Shown here: positions 17,870 to 26,595 of the stretch, in pieces
How positions within the stretch are numbered: the stretch's first letter is position 1
Layout of the letters: every line of letters begins with the position of its first letter
Source: CAILZL01 sp963791615
GTDB lineage: Bacteria > Pseudomonadota > Gammaproteobacteria > Steroidobacterales > Steroidobacteraceae
Direction of reading: 5' to 3'
Assembly: GCA_963791615.1 (NCBI GenBank)
Contig: CAWBTE010000006.1
Location: forward strand, 868,001-932,000
Length of the DNA: 64,000 nucleotides
Notes under the pieces: model-generated
What the model saw: only the letters and a program-made list of their open reading frames with translations
What the model was told of the DNA's origin: nothing
Databases searched by the model: none
Position numbers and translations under genes: made by a program

Positions 17870-19125
17870 AGCGGCGCCCCCCGCGCGAGACGCGGAATGC
17901 GTCCCGACGCACCCATGGATAACTGCGCCATCGCATCCTTGGCCATGGGCATGAGGTCAAATGCCAGCAGGCCGGCATTGCGCGCGAATTTGATGAGACC
18001 CAGCGGCTGATTGAACACCCGCACCAGCGTGTCAGTGAATGCGACGATGCGTTTGCTGTCTTCCTGACGCCACGCGGCATAACTCGCCAGCAATTCGGCA
18101 GCACCCGCGTCAAATGCAGCTGCGCTGCGCTGCGCATCGGCCAGCAATTCGGCCAGACTGGCGGCATCGCGCAAACCGAGATTCAAACCCTGCCCCGCAA
18201 TGGGGTGCAGCATCTGCGCAGCATTGCCCATCACCGCCAGTCGTGGCGCCGTGTGCTGCTCTGCGCGAATCAACGACAGTGGATAGGCATGACGCGCGCC
18301 CACTTTCAGGAAACGACCCAGCCGAAAGCCGAATTCATTCTGGAAACGAGTCAGGAATTCGTCCTCCGACCAGGCCAATGTTTTTTCGGCCTGATCAGTC
18401 GCCACCGTCCAGATCAAACCCACCCGCGCATCACTGAGTGGTAACACCGCCAGCGGACCGCGCGGCGTGAAGCGTTCGTACGCTACGTGTTCGTGAAAAC
18501 GTTGCGTGAGCGCATTACTGATAATGGCCGTCTGACCGTAATCCTGTTGGCTGCTGCCGATGCCGGCGGCCTCGCGCAACAGCGATTGTGCACCGTCAGC
18601 AGCGACGATCAGGCGCGCCCTCAAGTCCCTGCTCCGGCCATTGTCATCAATCGTCACGGTGCGCGTCTCCGTCGCGGCAGTGAGCTGCAACACACGCGCC
18701 GGGGCGATCACTTCAATCTGCTCTTGCTGCAACCGCTGCGCCAGCGCTTGGCCCATCTGCCAGTTGGGCACCACGTGCCCGAGTGCCGACAGCCCCTGCT
18801 CTTGCGCCGACAGTCGCGCAAAACCGAAACGGCCCTGCTCGGAGATGTGAATGTATTTGATTGGCGTAGCGGCGTGTTGCAGCAACGGCCAGACGCCGAT
18901 GGCCTCGAACACACGGCGACTGCCATTGGACAAGGCGGTGGTGCGTTCGTCGAAGCTGGGGTGAGACGCGCCATTGAACTGCACCGCTTCAACCAGCGCC
19001 ACCTTCAAACCCATGCTTGTACACAGGGGCTTGAGCATCAGCGCCAGACTTGCGCCCACCAGTCCACCGCCACAAATCAGCAGGTCGTAAACCGGACCGG
19101 ATTGATCAGAGGGTGTTGCGCTCAC
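17866..19125 (-). CDS. ubiH: UbiH, 2-octaprenyl-6-methoxyphenol hydroxylase
   Basis: A 419-residue FAD monooxygenase that adds a ring hydroxyl group in ubiquinone synthesis. Motifs: LLICGGGLVGASLALML (residues 15-31), LIVAADGAQSLLREAAGI and MGNAAQMLHPIAGQGLNLGLRDA in pieces of the second FAD site. It lies 8 bp after pepP and overlaps the next hydroxylase, the classic ygfB-pepP-ubiH-ubiI operon. The conserved FDERTTALSNGSRRVFEAIG segment supports UbiH over other family members. Confidence 0.9.
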   Translation of the reverse strand: MSATPSDQSGPVYDLLICGGGLVGASLALMLKPLCTSMGLKVALVEAVQFNGASHPSFDERTTALSNGSRRVFEAIGVWPLLQHAATPIKYIHISEQGRFGFARLSAQEQGLSALGHVVPNWQMGQALAQRLQQEQIEVIAPARVLQLTAATETRTVTIDDNGRSRDLRARLIVAADGAQSLLREAAGIGSSQQDYGQTAIISNALTQRFHEHVAYERFTPRGPLAVLPLSDARVGLIWTVATDQAEKTLAWSEDEFLTRFQNEFGFRLGRFLKVGARHAYPLSLIRAEQHTAPRLAVMGNAAQMLHPIAGQGLNLGLRDAASLAELLADAQRSAAAFDAGAAELLASYAAWRQEDSKRIVAFTDTLVRVFNQPLGLIKFARNAGLLAFDLMPMAKDAMAQLSMGASGRIPRLARGAPL

Positions 19126-19133
19126 AGCCGCGC

Positions 19134-20438
19134 TCAGGAAGCCATCAGGCGTTCAATGTCGTCGGGCTCTCGCACCAGAGCACCGGTCAGCACTTCGCAA
19201 CCGTCGCGGGTAATCAGCACATCGTCTTCAATACGAATGCCTATATTCCACCAGCGTTTGTGTACGCCCTTGCTGCCAGCTGGAATATAAATGCCCGGTT
19301 CGATGGTCAGCGCCATGCCCGGCTCCAGCACCCGCCATTCGTTGTCCACCTTGTAGTCGCCTACATCATGTACATCCATGCCCAGCCAATGCCCCGTGCG
19401 GTGCATGAAGAACTGCCGGTAGGCGCCTTCCTTGATCAGCGCAGACAGCTTGCCGGTCAGCAGCCCCAGCTTGATCAGGCCCTGCGTGATTTCGCGGACG
19501 GCCGCATCGTGCGGATCATTCCAGTGATTGCCGGGCTTGGCCGCCGCAATAGCCGCGTACTGGGCACGCAGCACCACTTCGTAAACCGCCCGCTGCTCGG
19601 CAGAGTAACGGCCATTCACCGGAAAAGTGCGGGTGATATCCGAAGCATAGAAGCCATATTCACAGCCAGCATCGATCAACAGCAGGTCGCCATCCTTGAG
19701 CACCGCGTTGTTCTCGTGGTAATGCAGGATGCAGCTGTTCTCGCCACCGCCGACAATGGGGTGGTAGGAGATGTCCGCATCATTACCGTGGAACTCATGC
19801 AGCAACTCGGCCATCACCTGGTATTCCTTGCGGCCGGGCTCGACAAAACGCATGGCGCGTTCATGCGCCTTGACCGCAATCTGGGCCGAACGCCGCATCA
19901 GCGCCGCTTCGCCACGCGACTTGTAAAGACGCATGTCATGCAGCAGATGATCCAGCGCCACAAACTCCTGCGGTGGCTGCACGCCGGCGCGCGCCTGCGC
20001 CTTCAGGCCATTCACCCAGCCGATGACTCGATGATCGAACTCGGCATTCAGACCCATGGTGTAGTACACGCGCGGGCATTGTTCCATCAACCCCGGCAGG
20101 ATGTCGTCGATGTCCGTGATCGGGAAGGCATCCACAGCACAGAAGTCTTTAATTACACCTTCCGGGCCGGCACGCCGACCATCCCATGTTTCGCGCAGAG
20201 GGTCACGGTCGCGCACGAACATCACGTAGTCGGCCTGTTCGCGACCCGGAATCAGCACCGCCACCGCCTCGGGCTCGTTGAAACCGGTCAGGTAATGAAA
20301 GTCACTATCCGGCCGGAAGTGATACAGCACATCGTTGTTGCGCTGCTTTTCGGTGGCCGTGGGCAGGATGGCAATGCCGCCCTTGCCGATCATTTTCATC
20401 AGCTGCTTGCGGCGACGCTGGTATTCATCAGTACGCAT
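19134..20438 (-). CDS. pepP: Xaa-Pro aminopeptidase PepP
   Basis: A 434-residue M24 metallopeptidase that releases an N-terminal residue preceding proline; dimanganese in the family. The N-terminal creatinase-like domain (about 1-170) is followed by the pita-bread fold. Metal ligands lie in LLIDAGCEYGFYASDITRTF, in MHRTGHWLGMDVHDVGD and in ALTIEPGIYIP. I took the ATG at 20438 (MRTDEYQRRRKQL), the usual PepP start. Second gene of the ygfB-pepP-ubiH-ubiI operon. Confidence 0.95.
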   Translation of the reverse strand: MRTDEYQRRRKQLMKMIGKGGIAILPTATEKQRNNDVLYHFRPDSDFHYLTGFNEPEAVAVLIPGREQADYVMFVRDRDPLRETWDGRRAGPEGVIKDFCAVDAFPITDIDDILPGLMEQCPRVYYTMGLNAEFDHRVIGWVNGLKAQARAGVQPPQEFVALDHLLHDMRLYKSRGEAALMRRSAQIAVKAHERAMRFVEPGRKEYQVMAELLHEFHGNDADISYHPIVGGGENSCILHYHENNAVLKDGDLLLIDAGCEYGFYASDITRTFPVNGRYSAEQRAVYEVVLRAQYAAIAAAKPGNHWNDPHDAAVREITQGLIKLGLLTGKLSALIKEGAYRQFFMHRTGHWLGMDVHDVGDYKVDNEWRVLEPGMALTIEPGIYIPAGSKGVHKRWWNIGIRIEDDVLITRDGCEVLTGALVREPDDIERLMAS

Positions 20439-20481
20439 GGGGGCTCGGGCTGCTATATGAGTTGGAAAATCGGTAAATACT

Positions 20482-21054
20482 TCAGTGCGCGACGATCTTG
20501 GTCTGGGCACTGCGTTGTTCTGCCAGTTCGTCATGCACCAGTTGCACGGCGGCGCGCAGGTATTCGACCAGTTCGGCGTAAGCGTCTTCCTCTTCTTCGC
20601 TGCCGCCGCTGTCAGTTTCATTGGCGCGGGCAATTTCGCTCAGATCCTTGAGCACCTCTTTGACTTGATCCGGCAGGGGGGCCATCGCCGCGGATTGCGC
20701 GCCAATGCCGAAGCCATACAGGAACCCCTGCGCCCATTGCGCCAGGGCTTCAATACGCTGGCCAATTGGCGCTTCGTCGTCCGGCAACAAGGGTGCGAAG
20801 CCCATATCAGCGCCGCGCAGGGCGGTCAGAGTGTCGTCGTGCAGATGTTCCAGCACCGAGTCGATGGCGGTTGATTCAGGCAACAACTCGCCATCCGCCG
20901 GGTCGGGCAACAGTTCGCGCAGCCAATGCAAGCTCGAGAACTGCGCCAGGGTACATAGCGCCCCACACAGGCAGCCATGCGCTTCGGACACCGGAACAAC
21001 GGCATCCGACATGGTCAGGGCGTGCTCGATTTCAGCAAAACCTTGTTGATTCAT
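20482..21054 (-). CDS. ygfB: YgfB family protein (UPF0149)
   Basis: A 190-residue acidic, all-helical protein of the UPF0149/YgfB family, with the features SEAHGCLCGALCTL, LAQWAQGFLYGFGIGA and SEEEEDAYAELVEYLRAAVQLV. Family members are found just upstream of pepP in gammaproteobacteria, as here. In Pseudomonas, YgfB has been reported to affect gene expression; the biochemical role is not settled. Confidence 0.9.
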   Translation of the reverse strand: MNQQGFAEIEHALTMSDAVVPVSEAHGCLCGALCTLAQFSSLHWLRELLPDPADGELLPESTAIDSVLEHLHDDTLTALRGADMGFAPLLPDDEAPIGQRIEALAQWAQGFLYGFGIGAQSAAMAPLPDQVKEVLKDLSEIARANETDSGGSEEEEDAYAELVEYLRAAVQLVHDELAEQRSAQTKIVAH

Positions 21055-21199
21055 GCAGCTATGGTAGGGCCTGCGATCAATCTATTCCATCAGCACGATC
21101 CGGATCGAGATTGGGCGGCGGATTCCGGCGCAGCAACTGAACAGTTCCATTATCGAAATAGGTTTGACCGTGCTGAACCGTCACCCGCATAATTTCCCC

Positions 21200-21433
21200 A
21201 TGAGTGAAGCCACCCCGAAATCTGCCATTGAGCAGGAATACCGCCGCCTGGAACTGCGGGTCGCGGAACTGGTAGCCACGCTGGCGCAGATCAAGGAGGA
21301 AAACTACTCCTTGCGGCAACGCAATGAATTGCTGGTGACAGAACGCGGTGGGCTGCTGCAGAAGAATGAGCAGGTACGCACCCGCGTGGAAGGCATGATT
21401 GGCCGGTTACGATCGCTGGAGCATGGCGCATGA
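21200..21433 (+). CDS. TIGR02449 family coiled-coil protein (ZapB-like)
   Basis: A 77-residue protein, almost entirely coiled coil, starting MSEATPKSAIEQEYRRLE and including VAELVATLAQIKEENYSLRQ. It is the small coiled-coil protein that precedes zapA in many gammaproteobacteria; a role in Z-ring organisation is suggested by its position and ZapB-like form. It overlaps zapA by 4 bp (ATGA). The ATG at 21200 is chosen over an upstream start because the family begins there. Confidence 0.85.
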   Translation: MSEATPKSAIEQEYRRLELRVAELVATLAQIKEENYSLRQRNELLVTERGGLLQKNEQVRTRVEGMIGRLRSLEHGA

Positions 21434-21744
21434 ACGATCGAACCTCCCGGGTCAGCATTCGCATACTGGAAAAGGAATACCAGGTCGCCTGCCCGGTGGA
21501 AGAACGCACCGACCTGCTGGATGCAGCCGAGTACCTCAATGGCAAGATGCGCGAGATTCGCGAGTCGGGCGCAGTGATGGGCCTGGATCGCATTGCCGTG
21601 ATGGCCGCCCTGAACATGGCCAATGAACTGCTCAAGCTCAAGAAAGTCGGCGCCGGCGTCGATGTAGACCTGGTGGACCGGATGCGTCATCTGCGCGAGC
21701 GTGTCGAAACGGCGATTACTCGCGGCAAGCAGCTGGAAATCTGA
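21430..21744 (+). CDS. zapA: Cell division protein ZapA
   Basis: A 104-residue protein that cross-links FtsZ filaments at mid-cell. The N-terminal globular part VSIRILEKEYQVACPVEE and the following helix with LLDAAEYLNGKMREIRESG are standard ZapA features, with AALNMANELLKLKK in the coiled-coil C-terminal half. It is followed by 6S RNA and then fau, a conserved arrangement in this class. Confidence 0.93.
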   Translation: MNDRTSRVSIRILEKEYQVACPVEERTDLLDAAEYLNGKMREIRESGAVMGLDRIAVMAALNMANELLKLKKVGAGVDVDLVDRMRHLRERVETAITRGKQLEI

Positions 21745-21810
21745 ATCCCAGGAAGCGATGTTCCTGCTGCGGAATGGTGTATTGTCAGTCCATGTCTTGT
21801 TTCCGGGTTT

Positions 21811-22010
21811 GTTTTGGCGCTGCCTGCGGTGTTCGACATATGGTCGGGTTACCTCTCGACCCTAATGTAAATACCCTCGGGGCTATGGTTCGCGGCAACA
21901 CTGTGCAAGTCCGTCTCGTGCGGAAAGCCTTATGTGTCGTAGCCTGGTCCCACCTATTGCTCCGCGTCGAGAGCAATGGCCTATGACGGCACAGGCGGGT
22001 GGCGCCATCC
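21811..22010 (+). ncRNA. ssrS: 6S RNA (ssrS)
   Basis: The RNA that mimics an open promoter and holds sigma-70 RNA polymerase in stationary phase. It is placed between zapA and fau as in other gammaproteobacteria. The conserved GTTCG (21831-21835) lies near the 5' end, and GTCTCGTGCGGAAAGCCTTA near 21912-21931 corresponds to the conserved 3' half. The ends pair: GGCGC (21816-21820) with GCGCC (22002-22006), and GCCTG (21822-21826) with CAGGC (21992-21996). Ends are approximate, from the pairing only. The 3' end lies close to the fau start, so the two are likely in one transcript. Confidence 0.8.
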
Positions 22011-22030
22011 TCTCTTCGCAAGCCGTGCTG

Positions 22031-22633
22031 ATGCATCAGCGCGGCCTGTTGCGACAGCAGATGCGGCAACTGCGCCGCTCCATTCCCAAAACTCAACAGC
22101 AACAGGCTGCGCAATCACTGGCGCGGCAATTCGATCGTTGTCACCTGCTGCGTCCCGGTCTGCGCATCGCCGTCTACCTGGCGCTACCCGGTGAAATTTC
22201 ATTGCACGCACTGATTACCAAGGCACGACACCGTGGCTGCGAGTTGTACGCGCCACACGTCATCAATACGCACCGCCGACAAATGAAATTTGTTGCCCTT
22301 ACAGCCGACAGCCCGCTGCAATACCATCGCTGGGGCATGCCGCAGGTTCGCTTCCCACCACGCGGCGGCATTTCCATCCGGCAGCTTGACCTGGTGCTGG
22401 TGCCACTGGTGGCATTTGATGCGCAGGGTCATCGTCTCGGCATGGGCGCGGGATTCTATGATCGGTACCTCGCACGAGCAGGACTGCAACGCGCCTGGCA
22501 ACGACCCCGACTATTGGGCGTGGCATACGCGCTACAGCAGGTCGCCCAGGTGCCCGCCCTGCCACATGATGTGGCCATGCCCGCCGTGATGACCGAGCGT
22601 GGCATGCTGCACACCCGACATACAAACCGATAA
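22031..22633 (+). CDS. fau: 5-formyltetrahydrofolate cyclo-ligase
   Basis: A protein of about 201 residues (FTHFS/YgfA family) that converts 5-formyl-THF to 5,10-methenyl-THF with ATP. Evidence: LLRQQMRQLRRSIPKTQQQQ at the N-terminus, VYLALPGEISLHALI, and the active-site run LGMGAGFYDRYLARAG. The start is uncertain: ATG at 22031 fits the family length, while an in-frame ATG at 21983 would overlap the 6S RNA. It is downstream of 6S RNA, the conserved position of ygfA. Confidence 0.88.
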   Translation: MHQRGLLRQQMRQLRRSIPKTQQQQAAQSLARQFDRCHLLRPGLRIAVYLALPGEISLHALITKARHRGCELYAPHVINTHRRQMKFVALTADSPLQYHRWGMPQVRFPPRGGISIRQLDLVLVPLVAFDAQGHRLGMGAGFYDRYLARAGLQRAWQRPRLLGVAYALQQVAQVPALPHDVAMPAVMTERGMLHTRHTNR

Positions 22634-22712
22634 GCAGCTTCCCGCCATGACGGGAAGCAACCGCCACCCCCTACATAAACTGGCTGAAACTAGCTGAAAG
22701 TGGAGTTCATGC

Positions 22713-23177
22713 ATGCAGTACTGGCTGTTCAAGTCCGAACCGGAAACCTTCAGCATTGATGATCTTGCCGCTGCCGCTGGCAAAACCACGGGCTGGGATG
22801 GCGTACGCAATTACCAGGTCAGAAATTTCATGCGCGACGTCATGAAACGCGGTGATTCATGCTTCTTCTATCACTCCAGCTGCGCAGTACCCGGCATCGC
22901 TGGCATCGTCAGCATTACCCGAACTGCTTACCCGGATCCAACCCAGTTCGATCGCAAGCATGTTCACTACGACCCCGACAGCAAGCTCGATGCGCCACGC
23001 TGGTTGATGGTGGACGTCAAGCTGCAGCGCAAACTGAAACGCATCATCACCCTTGATGAGCTGCGCAAGCAGCAAGACAGTCACTTGCAGGAGATGCTGC
23101 TGCTCAAACGCGGCAACCGCTTGTCCATCACACCCGTCAGCAAGCACGAGTGGCAGTACATCGTCGGCATGGAGTGA
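22713..23177 (+). CDS. EVE domain protein
   Basis: A 154-residue single-domain EVE protein (PUA-like fold), starting MQYWLFKSEPETFSIDDL with WDGVRNYQVRNFMRDVMKRGD and FYHSSC, all typical. EVE domains read modified bases in DNA or RNA and are often linked to defence or RNA metabolism. This housekeeping version follows fau, and no partner is evident. Function not established. Confidence 0.9.
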   Translation: MQYWLFKSEPETFSIDDLAAAAGKTTGWDGVRNYQVRNFMRDVMKRGDSCFFYHSSCAVPGIAGIVSITRTAYPDPTQFDRKHVHYDPDSKLDAPRWLMVDVKLQRKLKRIITLDELRKQQDSHLQEMLLLKRGNRLSITPVSKHEWQYIVGME

Positions 23178-23276
23178 TGCTCGGAAGTGATGCCCGATCG
23201 ATGCGAACGATGCATCGGCAGGTACTCGAGCGAGGCATGAGCGTGAAGTCGCTCACAAATAATTTGCACCCCCCTC

Positions 23277-23305
23277 TTGCATGACAAATTTGTTTTATGT
23301 ATATA
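23277..23305 (+). promoter_or_regulatory. Strong sigma-70 promoter of the small basic protein gene
   Basis: TTGCAT (23277-23282) and TATATA (23300-23305) lie 17 bp apart, about 40 bp upstream of the 23343 start. Confidence 0.65.
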
Positions 23306-23342
23306 CTGCGCTCGGACTAACTTGATACGGAGAATGTTTATC

Positions 23343-23423
23343 ATGGCAGCTAAAGCAAAGAAAGCATCCAAGAAGAAAGCTTCTAAGAAGAAGGCAACTA
23401 AAAAGGCCGCTAAGAAGAAGTAG
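23343..23423 (+). CDS. Very short lysine/alanine-rich basic protein (histone H1-like)
   Basis: A 26-residue protein made only of Met, Ala, Lys, Ser and Thr, beginning MAAKAKKASKKK and ending in three lysines. It has its own ribosome site (GGAGA about 12 bp before the ATG), a strong promoter upstream and a near-perfect terminator just downstream, so it is a real, independent transcription unit even though very short. The composition resembles the tails of bacterial histone H1-like proteins (AlgP, Hc1) and suggests nucleic-acid binding. The name is inferred from composition only. Confidence 0.75.
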   Translation: MAAKAKKASKKKASKKKATKKAAKKK

Positions 23424-23446
23424 ATTCTTCTGAGGATGTAACCTCA

Positions 23447-23482
23447 ATGACTGTGCCCGCGAAAGCGGGCACAGTCATTTTT
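23447..23482 (+). terminator. Rho-independent terminator after the basic protein gene
   Basis: A 14-bp perfect stem (23447-23460 with 23465-23478), GAAA loop, followed by T residues. Confidence 0.92.
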
Positions 23483-23534
23483 GAGACTGGAAAAACAGAT
23501 ATTTTCTCACTCACGCCCGGAACAGAAGTAACGC

Positions 23535-24191
23535 ATGAGTAACGACACTGGCAAGCAGCGCGCCGCCGAAGCAGCCCTCAGGTACATTGACGAAGACACC
23601 ATCATCGGGGTCGGCACCGGCTCTACGGTCAACCTTTTCATCGATGCGCTGGCCGCAAAAAAGTTGCGCATTCGGGGCGCAGTTTCCAGTTCCAACGCCT
23701 CCACGGAGCGTCTGAAGGGTCACGGAATTGAAATTTTTGAGCTCAACGCGGTTGGCGATATCGACGTCTATGTGGACGGCGCCGACGAGTGCGATCCGCA
23801 CCTGCGACTGATCAAGGGCGGTGGCGCGGCGCTTACCCGCGAGAAAATTGTCGCCGCCGCATCGCGACGCTTCGTCTGCATCGTCGACGGCAGCAAGCAG
23901 GTGAACGTGCTGGGCCGGTTCCCGTTACCCGTAGAAGTGATTCCGATGGCGCGCTCTTACGTCGGCCGACAACTGGTGAAGCTCGGCGGTCATCCGGTCT
24001 GGCGCGAAGGGGTCATCACCGACAACGGCAACCTGATTCTCGACGTGTTTGGCCTGAGCATCGTTGATCCGGTGCGTCTGGAATCACAGATCAATCAGAT
24101 TGTCGGCGTGGTGACAGTCGGCCTGTTTGCCCAACGACCAGCTGACGTACTGATCGTCGGCAGCGCTGATGGCGTAAAGATACTGCCGTAG
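23535..24191 (+). CDS. rpiA: Ribose-5-phosphate isomerase A
   Basis: A 218-residue enzyme of the pentose phosphate pathway that interconverts ribose 5-phosphate and ribulose 5-phosphate. Motifs: GVGTGSTVNLFIDAL, the catalytic-site DVYVDGADECD, LIKGGGAALTREKIVA and the C-terminal GLFAQRPADVLIVGSADG. The length is standard. It follows a strong terminator and stands alone. Confidence 0.96.
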   Translation: MSNDTGKQRAAEAALRYIDEDTIIGVGTGSTVNLFIDALAAKKLRIRGAVSSSNASTERLKGHGIEIFELNAVGDIDVYVDGADECDPHLRLIKGGGAALTREKIVAAASRRFVCIVDGSKQVNVLGRFPLPVEVIPMARSYVGRQLVKLGGHPVWREGVITDNGNLILDVFGLSIVDPVRLESQINQIVGVVTVGLFAQRPADVLIVGSADGVKILP

Positions 24192-24215
24192 AAATCAGTG
24201 CTGATTGCTGCGCGA

Positions 24216-25220
24216 TCAGTTCAGCGCTGCAACAACATCCTTGATCAAACCCGGGCCGTGATAGATCAATCCCGTATAGATCTGCACCAGGTCAGCTCCC
24301 GCCTGACGCATGGCCTGCGCCTCGGCCACGGAGCCGATGCCACCCACTCCGATGATGGGGAATCCGGGTCCCAGTCGCTGACGCAACTTGCTGACCGTGG
24401 CCACTGAAAGTGCATGAACTGGTCGACCGCTCAGGCCACCTGCCTGCTTCGCCAGCGACCCCAGGCCCGCCGGACGACTGATCGTGGTATTGGTGGCAAT
24501 GACGCCATCCACACGCAATTCCAGAAACAGATCCGCCATGCTGTGCAAATCATCGTCGGTCAGGTCGGGCGCAATCTTCACTGCAATGGGTAGCGGCCTG
24601 CCCATGGACTCAACCATCCGTACACGCTCAGCCAGTAACGCAACCAGCATCGGCCGCAACTGTTCGGTGGCCTGCAAGTTGCGCAGCCCTGCCGTGTTTG
24701 GCGACGACACGTTCACCGCGATGTAATCGGCGTCCGGCCCGAGCTTGCGCAGACAACTGAGGTAGTCCTGAGTCGCGTGCTCCAGCGGCGTGCTGGCGTT
24801 CTTGCCGATATTGACACCACAAACGCCACGGAAGCGCCGCACTTTGAGCCGGTCATGAATAACCTCCATACCGTCATTCGGAAACCCCATGCGATTGATC
24901 AGCGCCTGCGCCTCAGGCAGACGAAATACACGCGGCACAGGATTGCCCGCCTGCGGAACCGGGGTGATGGTGCCCACTTCAACAAACCCCACACCCAACG
25001 CACCCAACGCATCAAGACACTGTGCGTTCTTGTCCAGGCCAGCGGCAATGCCGACCCGATTCGGAAATCGTAGCCCCATCAAACTGACCGGCTCAGTCGG
25101 CGTTACTTGTTGTCGCAACAATCCCACGCGATGCAGGCGATTCAAAGCAGTCAATGTCAGCGCGTGGGCGCGTTCGGGCTCCAGCTGGAACAACAAACTT
25201 CGCAGGAGTGGATACATCAT
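24216..25220 (-). CDS. pyrD: Quinone-dependent dihydroorotate dehydrogenase (class 2)
   Basis: A membrane-associated FMN enzyme of about 334 residues that oxidises dihydroorotate to orotate in pyrimidine synthesis, passing electrons to quinone. It has the class 2 N-terminal helix (MYPLLRSLLFQLEPERAHALT), then NRVGIAAGLDKNAQCLDALG, NRMGFPNDGM, GVNIGKN, VNVSSPNTAGLR with the catalytic serine region, and GVGGIGSVAEAQAMRQAGAD. Two adjacent ATG codons (25220, 25217) could start it. It lies downstream of tRNA-Gln on the same strand. Confidence 0.94.
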   Translation of the reverse strand: MMYPLLRSLLFQLEPERAHALTLTALNRLHRVGLLRQQVTPTEPVSLMGLRFPNRVGIAAGLDKNAQCLDALGALGVGFVEVGTITPVPQAGNPVPRVFRLPEAQALINRMGFPNDGMEVIHDRLKVRRFRGVCGVNIGKNASTPLEHATQDYLSCLRKLGPDADYIAVNVSSPNTAGLRNLQATEQLRPMLVALLAERVRMVESMGRPLPIAVKIAPDLTDDDLHSMADLFLELRVDGVIATNTTISRPAGLGSLAKQAGGLSGRPVHALSVATVSKLRQRLGPGFPIIGVGGIGSVAEAQAMRQAGADLVQIYTGLIYHGPGLIKDVVAALN

Positions 25221-25268
25221 AAATTCACTGGATACTGGCGAGACATTAAACGGCTTCTGCCACATACA

Positions 25269-25295
25269 ACAAAGCCCGCAAGAAGCGGGCTTTGT
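25269..25295 (-). terminator. Terminator after tRNA-Gln
   Basis: An 11-bp perfect stem (25269-25279 with 25285-25295), 5-nt loop, just past the tRNA 3' end on the minus strand. Confidence 0.75.
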
Positions 25296-25296
25296 T

Positions 25297-25370
25297 TGGC
25301 TGGGGGACTAGGATTCGAACCTAGGTTGGCGGAGTCAGAATCCGCAGTCCTACCACTAGACGATCCCCCA
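25297..25370 (-). tRNA. tRNA-Gln (CTG)
   Basis: A 74-nt cloverleaf on the minus strand: acceptor stem TGGGGGA with TCCCCCA, anticodon loop TTCTGAA giving CTG, T-loop GGTTCGAATCC, and an encoded 3' CCA. Confidence 0.95.
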
Positions 25371-25445
25371 ATACCTTGAAGGCGATACTTCCAGCAGTTG
25401 TGGCGCACCTTCTGACAGCACGCCCACCACATCAATGCAGCAGCA

Positions 25446-25838
25446 TTAACGCTTGGAGAACTGGGTACCGCGACGGGCTTTGCGGAAACCGACCTTCTTG
25501 CGTTCGACTTCGCGGGCATCGCGAGTCACGAAACCACCATCGCGCAGGGGCTTGCGCAGGGTTTCATCGTATTCGATCAGGGCGCGGGTCAGGCCGTGGC
25601 GAATGGCGCCGGCCTGGCCGGTAATGCCGCCGCCGGCAACCGTTACGGTGACGTCGAAGTTTTCTTCCATGCTCACCGTCTGCAGCGGCTGACGCACGAT
25701 CATGCTGCCGGTCTTGCGACCGAAGAACTGGTCAATCGGTTTGCCGTTGACGGTAATCGCGCCCTTGCCTTTTTGCAGGTAGACGCGTGCGGTGGACGTT
25801 TTGCGGCGTCCGGTGCCATAGTTAATCGAAGTCGCCAT
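25446..25838 (-). CDS. rpsI: 30S ribosomal protein S9
   Basis: A 130-residue S9 protein: MATSINYGTGRRKTSTARVY at the N-terminus and the basic C-terminal tail KKVGFRKARRGTQFSKR that reaches the P-site tRNA. It is downstream of rplM on the same strand, 53 bp apart, the universal rplM-rpsI operon. Confidence 0.98.
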   Translation of the reverse strand: MATSINYGTGRRKTSTARVYLQKGKGAITVNGKPIDQFFGRKTGSMIVRQPLQTVSMEENFDVTVTVAGGGITGQAGAIRHGLTRALIEYDETLRKPLRDGGFVTRDAREVERKKVGFRKARRGTQFSKR

Positions 25839-25891
25839 AAATTACTCTGTCGTATCGAAATATTGGAAAAGGCGTCGATGGATTTCCTGAA

Positions 25892-26323
25892 TCAGGAAAT
25901 CACCAGCGCCTTGGGTTGCTGCGCGGCGTGTGGGTGCTGGGCACCGGCAAAGACGTGCAGCTTCTTGAACATGGCGCGACCTAGCGGATTCTTGGGCAGC
26001 ATGCCCTTCACCGCGAATTCGATCACGCGCTCGGGGTGCTCCTTGAGCAGCTTTTCCAGATTCACAGTCTTCAAACCGCCCTGCCAGCCAGTGTGGTGGT
26101 GGTACAGCTTGTCGGTCAGCTTGCGGCCGGTGACGTGTACCTTGTCGGCATTGATGACGATCAGGTTGTCGCCCGTATCCATGTGCGGGGTGTATTCGGG
26201 CTTGTGCTTGCCGCGCAGGCGCATGGCCAGCTGGGTAGCAAGGCGACCCAAGGTCTGTTCTGAGGCATCTACCACGTACCAGTCACGGCGGATGGTGGAC
26301 GCTTTTGCAAAAACGGTCTTCAT
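25892..26323 (-). CDS. rplM: 50S ribosomal protein L13
   Basis: A 143-residue L13 protein starting MKTVFAKASTIRRDWYVVDA, with LATQLAMRLRGKHKPEYTPH and VKGMLPKNPLGRAMFKKLHV. The ATG at 26323 is preceded by GGAG; a TTG codon directly before it could be read as an alternative start. First gene of rplM-rpsI. Confidence 0.98.
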   Translation of the reverse strand: MKTVFAKASTIRRDWYVVDASEQTLGRLATQLAMRLRGKHKPEYTPHMDTGDNLIVINADKVHVTGRKLTDKLYHHHTGWQGGLKTVNLEKLLKEHPERVIEFAVKGMLPKNPLGRAMFKKLHVFAGAQHPHAAQQPKALVIS

Positions 26324-26595
26324 CAAAGACTCCGGAAGGCTTCAAGACTGAGGCGAAAGGCGCGCGATTCTAATGGACACCCCCCGGCATTGCAAACCGG
26401 AAATCGCTTACTCAGCAGCGGTGGAGAACCGCCGAAATTCCAGCCTGCGGGTACTCGACATACATATATATGAATTGGCCAGTCAATCGGTACACCAGCG
26501 CCCTCCCTGCCCTCGTTTGCGCCCTTGGGAACAACCCGGAGGAATTCCCAGCATTAGGGGGTGACCCGGCCTGCGGCGCAGACCATAATTTCAGC

